Below, in pieces: positions 1-5,380 of a stretch of 5,380 nt of DNA (positions within the stretch are counted from its first letter, which is position 1; each line of letters starts with the position of its first letter). Both the position numbers and the translations under genes were made by a program. Under the pieces are notes generated by a model. That model had not been told where the DNA came from. It searched no databases and saw only the letters and a list, made by a program, of their open reading frames with translations. This DNA is from Elusimicrobiota bacterium (GTDB lineage: Bacteria; Elusimicrobiota; Elusimicrobia; UBA1565; UBA9628): NCBI GenBank assembly GCA_016194625.1, contig JACQBB010000089.1, forward strand, positions 1 to 5,380, written 5' to 3'.

Positions 1-188
1 GCCGCCTGCTCCTGGGCCTGACGCTGACCTCGGAGGGCTGTCCCCTCGGCCCGACCATCGTCGCGATGGCCCGGCGCGCGCTGGAGAGCGCGGCCGCCGG
101 GCGCGAGGTCGCGGTGGAATTGCGCTGAGACCCGCCGTGGTCGCCGGCGATGCTCTCCGAGGAGGGCCGCGCCCTCCTCGGAGGCTAG
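1..188 (+). pseudogene. MIP18/DUF59-family metal-sulfur cluster assembly factor, 3' end, with in-frame TGA
   Basis: The 5' end lies outside the window; codons run in the frame starting at base 3. The peptide has the family core LTLTSEGCPLGP, with the Cys in its CP motif, then an amphipathic helix and a VAVELR strand. Members of this family (SufT/PaaD/MIP18-like, helping to load or assemble Fe-S clusters in the cytoplasm) normally continue V-E-L-x-W-D-P-P-W-(T/S)-P. Here the first Trp codon is TGA at 126-128. Beyond it, the same frame still reads DPPWSPAMLSEEGRALLGG and stops at TAG 186-188, exactly as a normal family C-terminus would. Either a nonsense mutation (TGG to TGA) truncated the protein at 125 or the base is a sequencing error. 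If translation really ends at TGA, the product lacks about 19 C-terminal residues. The family call is fairly sure; the pseudogene status is inferred. Confidence 0.75.
155..183. terminator. Perfect 13-bp GC-rich hairpin between convergent genes
   Basis: CTCCGAGGAGGGC at 155-167 is followed by a 3-nt loop (CGC, 168-170) and its exact reverse complement at 171-183. It lies within the last codons of the DUF59 reading frame and just beyond the - strand cupin stop (187-185), so it could end transcription from both sides. Neither side has a T-tract, so it is not a textbook intrinsic terminator. It could act as a pause site, an RNA 3'-end stabiliser or an attenuating hairpin. The inverted repeat is seen directly; the function is inferred. 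Confidence 0.5.
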
Positions 189-374
189 CGCCCGTCGCCC
201 AGCGTCGCCGTCTTCCCGTCGGCGGTGAACCGCACCCGTCCTTCGACGACGAGGACGGTGAACGGGGCCGAGGCGCGGCGCTCCGGGATCGTCGTCCCGG
301 CATGCATCGCCACCAGGACGACCTTCAGTCCCGGGCTCTTGTGCAGGGCGCGCGGGAAAACCGCGCGGGAGCAT
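185..374 (-). pseudogene. Cupin-fold remnant
   Basis: Read on the - strand from about 352 down to TAG at 187-185, the frame gives LHKSPGLKVVLVAMHAG, then TTIPERRASAPFTVLVVEG, then RVRFTADGKTATLGDGR. This is the usual first half of a small cupin (pattern LxVxLVALxAGxxIPEHxAxGPxTVxVLEGxVxF, then xLGxGxL). Three things look wrong. The motif-1 His expected after PE is Arg. The stop falls where the second half, with the last metal-binding His, should begin. The cupin frame has no good start, whereas the ATG at 374-372 is one base out of register: removing one base from the TTTTCCC run near 356-362 would join it as MLPRGFPRALHKSPG. I read it as a decayed or error-containing cupin gene downstream of the radical SAM gene. 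Fold assignment is moderately confident; the start boundary is uncertain. Confidence 0.6.
349..367 (-). terminator. 7-bp GC hairpin just after the radical SAM gene
   Basis: CGCGCGG (349-355) and CCGCGCG (361-367) pair perfectly around a 5-nt GAAAA loop (TTTTC on the - strand). The hairpin begins 13 nt after the radical SAM stop codon, a suitable place for the 3' end of the lyase/radical SAM transcript. There is no T-tract after it, and it overlaps the damaged 5' end of the cupin remnant. Its role as a terminator is therefore only a possibility. Confidence 0.3.
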
Positions 375-380
375 GTTCGG

Positions 381-2707
<2,327 letters not shown>

Positions 2708-3583
2708 ATGGAGAGGGTCATCGACATCCACCTGCGCCTGCGTTTCGACCGGCGCGCGCTGAGGAATTGGCTGGCCGCCGCGCTGGTGTTCGCGGTCGCC
2801 GGCGACCTGGCGTCGGAGAACGTGACCCTGACCACCTACTACCCCGCGCCGTCCGGCGTCTACACCCAGATGATCACGACGAACAACACCTTCCTGGCGC
2901 GCGACGCCGGGAAGGTGCTCCTGGGCGGGGCCGTCTACTCGGCCGGCGCCGGCGCGGACGCGAGCGCCAAGCTCGACGTGACGGGCACGGCGTACGCGCA
3001 GAAGATCCTGGGGACGGGCAACAACGCCTACAACCCCGCCGATCCCAAGGCCGCGGACATCGTCATCGGCAGCGACGCGGGCACGCGGCACGACTCCAGC
3101 ATCATGTTCTGGTCGAACGCCAGCGCCTCCCGCCTGTACAACAACTCCGACGTGTTCTACTTGAGCGCGTGGAACCAGGACGCGGTCACCGGAGCCAACG
3201 TCGTGCTCGGCGCCGCGGTGGGCAGCTCCAGCCGCGTGCGCGGCAACCTCGGGCTGGGCCCCTCGGCCGTCTCGGCGTCAGGACGCGGCTATCTGTTCAT
3301 CGACAACACCAACACCGGCTGCGTCGAGCAGGACGTGACGCAGGGGCTCGTCTGCGGCGTCGGCACCTACGCGACCTTCATGCCGGGGCTGTACGTCGAG
3401 GGCTGGAACTACGCCAACCGCGGCGGCCAGACGCTCGTCCAGACCGGCGCCGGCCAGGCCTCGACGCAGGTGTGGGGGCTGAACAACTGCTCGGCCGGCG
3501 GCGTCGGCTGCACCGGCAACCCGACGTGGATGACGCTCAAGAAGGACGACTCCGTCGCGCACATCTTCTGCTGCCCGAAATGA
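2708..3583 (+). CDS. Secreted or surface-exposed beta-rich protein with ENVTLTTYYPAPSGVY motif
   Basis: The product has 291 residues. A basic N-terminus (about 1-20) is followed by a hydrophobic segment WLAAALVFAVAG (21-32) and then ASENVTLTTYYPAPSGVY (35-52). I take this as a signal peptide or membrane anchor with the mature protein starting near Glu37. The rest is rich in Gly, Ala, Asn, Ser and Thr, with short beta-type stretches (KVLLGGAVYSAG, AKLDVTG, ADIVIGS, ANVVLGAAVG, NLGLGPSAVSASGRG) reminiscent of phage tail-fibre or adhesin-like shafts. Six Cys occur late (205, 216, 261, 268, 288, 289) and the protein ends HIFCCPK. The motif recalls large paralogous families in Elusimicrobiota; its function is unknown to me. 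An in-frame ATG at 2660 would add 16 residues; I prefer 2708 because it gives a more compact signal sequence and sits next to the -10-like element. The 4-nt gap to the next gene suggests an operon. Confidence 0.75.
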   Translation: MERVIDIHLRLRFDRRALRNWLAAALVFAVAGDLASENVTLTTYYPAPSGVYTQMITTNNTFLARDAGKVLLGGAVYSAGAGADASAKLDVTGTAYAQKILGTGNNAYNPADPKAADIVIGSDAGTRHDSSIMFWSNASASRLYNNSDVFYLSAWNQDAVTGANVVLGAAVGSSSRVRGNLGLGPSAVSASGRGYLFIDNTNTGCVEQDVTQGLVCGVGTYATFMPGLYVEGWNYANRGGQTLVQTGAGQASTQVWGLNNCSAGGVGCTGNPTWMTLKKDDSVAHIFCCPK

Positions 3584-3587
3584 GGCC

Positions 3588-4661
3588 ATGACCATCACTC
3601 TCCTCCTGGCGAGCGCGCTCGCCGCGTCCGCCGCCGTGCCCCCCGCCGTCGGAGTCTCCACCGCGATCGCGGGCGCCGAGCAGAGGCTGCTCGAGCGCTG
3701 CTCGGCGCCGGGAGGCCTGGACCCGGCCGCCGCGCTGGCGGACCGGTCGCGGCGCGACCTCGAGCTGGTGTCCGCGGGCGAGGCGCGCGACCTGCTCGCC
3801 TACGCCTCCTGCCGCGAGCTGCAGGGCGTGCGCGACGGCTGCGCGTCGCTCGAGGGGCTGGTCGGGGCGCTCTCCGGCGCGGCCGCCCATTGCCGGGAGA
3901 TCGCGGCGCACGACCGGTTCGTCTTCGCCGTCCTCCGGGGCGGGGACGCGGCCGGCGCGTGCCGGGCGATGTTCGAGCCCGAGGGACGGCGCGGCCCGGG
4001 AGTGGACCGCGGCTGCGCCGCGGCGATCGCGGCCGTGCGCGCCGGCGACGCGCGCCCGGCCTGCGCGACGCTGAAGACGGAGAAGCTCATCGGGCCCGAC
4101 GAGGACTGCGAGAGTCACCTCTCGTCGTGGAGCGGCCGCTCCGAGGAGTGCGGACGCGTCAAGGACCCGGAGGCCGCGCGCGACTGCCGGGAGCGCGCCG
4201 CGCTGGTCGCCGGCCTGCGCGACCGCGCGCGCTGCCGCGCGTCGGCGGCGTGCCGGGCCTTGGAGGAGAAGGCCGCGGACGCGTGCGCGGGGCCGGCGGC
4301 CTCCTTCGCGCGCGCGGCGTGCGCGCGCCTGTCCAAGTCCTCGGCGGAGACGAAGCGGCTCCTCACGCTCGAGGAGCAGGCGCGCCAGCGCGAGCGCCAG
4401 CACAAGGCGGCGGAAGCCCGCCGCGAGGCCGACGCCCGCGCCCGGCACGAGGCGCTGGTGAAGGCGAAGGCCGCCGCGCAGGAGAAGATCCAGGCGGAGG
4501 CCGACGCCAAGAAGGCGAAGCAGGCGATCAAGACGCAGTTCTCCAAGGACCAGCCGATGAAGCAGTCCGTCGACATCAAGGAAGTCATGAAGAAGCTGGA
4601 GAAGGGGGAGGCGCCGCCCTCCGCCCCGAAGCCCGCCGCCGACGAGGAGCCGGCGCGCTGA
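3588..4661 (+). CDS. Secreted Cys-rich protein with C-terminal charged coiled coil
   Basis: I do not recognise this 357-residue protein. Residues 1-17 (MTITLLLASALAASAAV) look like a short signal peptide. Residues 30-250 are Ala/Arg-rich helical sequence with 14 Cys (38, 75, 85, 102, 125, 143, 159, 174, 188, 200, 216, 222, 233, 245). The even number and the export signal suggest disulfides in a helical repeat of the Sel1/pentapeptide-like size class, although no exact repeat unit is evident. Residues 252-316 are a highly charged Glu/Lys/Arg/Ala coiled coil without Cys, followed by a Lys-rich DIKEVMKKLEKG helix and a Pro/Ala tail. The ATG at 3588 sits 4 nt after the previous stop, with GAGG overlapping that stop region as a weak ribosome site. 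It is probably co-expressed with the surface protein upstream and may act as a periplasmic partner or assembly factor; that is inference only. Confidence 0.7.
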   Translation: MTITLLLASALAASAAVPPAVGVSTAIAGAEQRLLERCSAPGGLDPAAALADRSRRDLELVSAGEARDLLAYASCRELQGVRDGCASLEGLVGALSGAAAHCREIAAHDRFVFAVLRGGDAAGACRAMFEPEGRRGPGVDRGCAAAIAAVRAGDARPACATLKTEKLIGPDEDCESHLSSWSGRSEECGRVKDPEAARDCRERAALVAGLRDRARCRASAACRALEEKAADACAGPAASFARAACARLSKSSAETKRLLTLEEQARQRERQHKAAEARREADARARHEALVKAKAAAQEKIQAEADAKKAKQAIKTQFSKDQPMKQSVDIKEVMKKLEKGEAPPSAPKPAADEEPAR

Positions 4662-4667
4662 CCCGCG

Positions 4668-5036
4668 ATGGCCAAGAGACGCTGCACCTTCGCCTTCCGC
4701 CCGACCGACACCGACGGCGCGCGCCTGCTCGCGGTCCTCGGCGCGCGCCGCTTCGGCGAGCTGCAGGCCGCGTTCGGCGGCCGGCGCATCTGGATCCCCA
4801 AGTCCGGCGTCAACATGCGCTGCATCGTCTGCAGCCTGCGCGACCGCTGCATCCGGACCTGGCGGCGGCGGGGCATGCCGGCCGAGAACATCGCCCGCAG
4901 CCTCGGCCTGTCCGCGAAGACCGTGTACCGCGTCCTGCGCGCGAAGGACGCGCCCGAGGCGTCGCGTCCGCGACGCGCGCGGGAGGCCTGCGTCCGTCGG
5001 GACGCTCTGGCGCAGCGGGTCTCATCCGCGCCGTAG
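4668..5036 (+). CDS. Mor-like helix-turn-helix protein with Cys cluster
   Basis: This small basic protein of 122 residues is a likely DNA-binding regulator. Residues 20-47 (LLAVLGARRFGELQ, then FGGRRIWIPKSG) match the beta-strand/dimerisation part of the phage Mu Mor/C activator family, whose signature is a GG-x-x-(I/Y)-x-IPK segment. Residues about 70-92 (GMPAENIARSLGLSAKTVYRVL) form a clear helix-turn-helix. Between them is RCIVCSLRDRC with Cys 52, 55 and 62; together with Cys6 this could make a four-Cys metal or disulfide site, which I do not know from phage Mor. The C-terminal 25 residues are Arg/Ala-rich and probably disordered. It begins 6 nt after the preceding gene with no strong ribosome site, so translation is likely coupled. 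It may control the operon itself or the hxsD-like gene that follows. Family assignment is moderate confidence. Confidence 0.65.
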   Translation: MAKRRCTFAFRPTDTDGARLLAVLGARRFGELQAAFGGRRIWIPKSGVNMRCIVCSLRDRCIRTWRRRGMPAENIARSLGLSAKTVYRVLRAKDAPEASRPRRAREACVRRDALAQRVSSAP

Positions 5037-5061
5037 TTGAGCCTGGAGGCCTCGCGGACGA

Positions 5062-5072
5062 GAGGCTATCAT
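5062..5072 (+). promoter_or_regulatory. Possible -10 element upstream of hxsD-like gene
   Basis: GAGGCTATCAT contains a TATCAT hexamer at 5067-5072, close to the TATAAT consensus and standing out in GC-rich DNA. It shares GGCTA...T with the element before the surface-protein gene (2693-2701). No -35 lies at 16-18 nt; TTGAGC at 5037-5042 is too distant (24-nt spacing). Transcription from here would give a leader of about 80 nt before hxsD. Confidence 0.35.
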
Positions 5073-5085
5073 CTGAAAATCGCCC

Positions 5086-5148
5086 CGGCGCGCCGTCGCG
5101 CCGCGGAGCGAGAACACTGACGCGGGGCGCCCTCGGTCCCGGCCCCGC
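5086..5148 (+). other. Structured 5' leader of the hxsD-like gene (two hairpins)
   Basis: Two perfect 7-bp GC stems lie between the -10-like element and the ribosome site. The first is CGGCGCG (5086-5092) with CGCGCCG (5097-5103), loop of 4 nt. The second is GCGGGGC (5122-5128) with GCCCCGC (5142-5148), loop of 13 nt. The second ends 2 nt before GGAGGAA and could influence ribosome access. Neither matches a riboswitch class I know. GC-rich DNA forms such stems by chance, so function is uncertain. Confidence 0.3.
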
Positions 5149-5150
5149 CC

Positions 5151-5157
5151 GGAGGAA
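5151..5157 (+). promoter_or_regulatory. Strong ribosome binding site of the hxsD-like gene
   Basis: GGAGGAA is near-perfect Shine-Dalgarno sequence, 3 nt (TCG) before the ATG at 5161, and it fixes the start of the last gene. It is much the best ribosome site in the window; the tightly packed genes upstream have weak ones. Confidence 0.8.
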
Positions 5158-5160
5158 TCG

Positions 5161-5380
5161 ATGTCCCGCCCCAGCACCGAAGCGTCTTTCGAGGTCGACG
5201 AGCGCATCTATCCGCTCGAGGCCGTCCAGAACGCGGCGTACGCGTTCACCGACCGGGCGTTCGTCCGTCTCGAGCCCGGCGACGCCGGGAAGCTGAGGGT
5301 CTCGCTCGCCCCCAAGACCGCGTCCGAGGGGCCGGCCGCCGAGACCCTGCGGGGGGAGTTCGACAACGAGCTGGTGCACC
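5161..5380 (+). CDS. hxsD: HxsD-like His-Xaa-Ser system protein, 5' part
   Basis: Seventy-three codons are visible before the window ends; HxsD proteins are about 100 residues, so roughly the last quarter is missing. The visible pattern fits the family: FEVDERIYPLEAVQNAAYAF (residues 10-29), then TDRAFVRLE, a KLRVSLAPK strand and LRGEFDNELVH. The aligned family features are an early xVDxxIYxxEAxxxAAYxF strand-helix, a central VxLxPK strand and a F-x-NEL-(V/L) helix start. HxsD is a small partner of the radical SAM proteins HxsB and HxsC in systems that are thought to modify a substrate (HxsA) with His-Xaa-Ser repeats; its own biochemical role is not established. It is preceded by a 124-nt leader and strong ribosome site, so it is probably the first gene of a new transcription unit, with radical SAM genes expected downstream. 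HxsD-like singletons also occur, so a full system is not proven. Confidence 0.75.
   Translation, partial: MSRPSTEASFEVDERIYPLEAVQNAAYAFTDRAFVRLEPGDAGKLRVSLAPKTASEGPAAETLRGEFDNELVH

Noticed and set aside
126..128. Genome-wide UGA-to-Trp recoding
   Set aside because: TGA properly ends the lyase, the radical SAM protein, the surface protein and the Cys-rich protein, with the next gene beginning at once after several of them.
126..183. Selenocysteine codon (TGA) followed by a hairpin as a SECIS element
   Set aside because: The family has Trp, not Cys, at this position; the hairpin begins 26 nt after the TGA and lacks the usual small SECIS form. A nonsense change or error is simpler.
3537..4448. 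Long - strand open frame opposite the Cys-rich gene
   Set aside because: It is Arg/Ala/Gly-rich with no motif, whereas the + strand frame has a signal peptide, regular Cys and a coiled coil.
3890..5296. Long + strand open frame spanning the Cys-rich, Mor-like and hxsD-like genes
   Set aside because: Its translation is low-complexity Arg/Gly/Ala/Pro sequence crossing three well-supported genes and the intergenic leader; it is a GC-driven shadow frame.

Overview
The window is very GC-rich bacterial DNA with short intergenic gaps and standard stop codons. TGA ends four of the tightly packed genes, so TGA is not recoded here. The best guess for the source is a high-GC member of the Elusimicrobiota. 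This is an inference from the 2708-3583 gene product: a signal segment followed by ENVTLTTYYPAPSGVY, a motif I associate with the abundant surface proteins of that phylum. An HxsD-like gene and a Mor-like regulator nearby fit the same idea. No rRNA, tRNA, CRISPR array or insertion sequence was seen.

Left part (1-380): two convergent remnants. On the + strand is the 3' end of a MIP18/DUF59-type metal-sulfur cluster assembly gene. Its conserved WDPPW motif has TGA in place of the first Trp codon, yet the family C-terminus continues in frame to a TAG. On the - strand is a short cupin-like segment with no usable in-frame start, a missing metal-ligand His and a stop where the second half of the barrel should begin. 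A perfect 13-bp hairpin lies where the two meet.

Middle (381-2618, - strand): a two-gene unit. The upstream gene is a PLP-dependent beta-eliminating lyase; its residues favour tyrosine phenol-lyase over tryptophanase. It is broken by an internal loss of about 37 codons with a frameshift near 2185-2192. Its TGA overlaps the GTG start of a radical SAM enzyme that has CxxxCxxC, an extra CxxC before it and a CxC near the C-terminus, resembling the uncharacterised COG2108 group. The lyase frameshift happens to place its N-terminal frame in the radical SAM frame, which produces a misleading 745-codon open frame.

Right part (2708-5380, + strand): a compact run of three genes. These encode a surface/secreted beta-rich protein, a secreted Cys-rich protein with a charged coiled-coil tail (4-nt gap), and a small Mor-like helix-turn-helix protein carrying a Cys cluster (6-nt gap). 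After a 124-nt leader with a -10-like element, two hairpins and a strong ribosome binding site comes the start of an HxsD-like gene. It is cut by the window end and is probably the first gene of a His-Xaa-Ser radical SAM peptide-maturation system.

The main points of interest are the three damaged genes clustered in the left 2.2 kb (genuine decay or consensus errors), the coupled lyase/radical SAM pair, and the Hxs locus entering at the right edge beside an unusual Cys-containing regulator.
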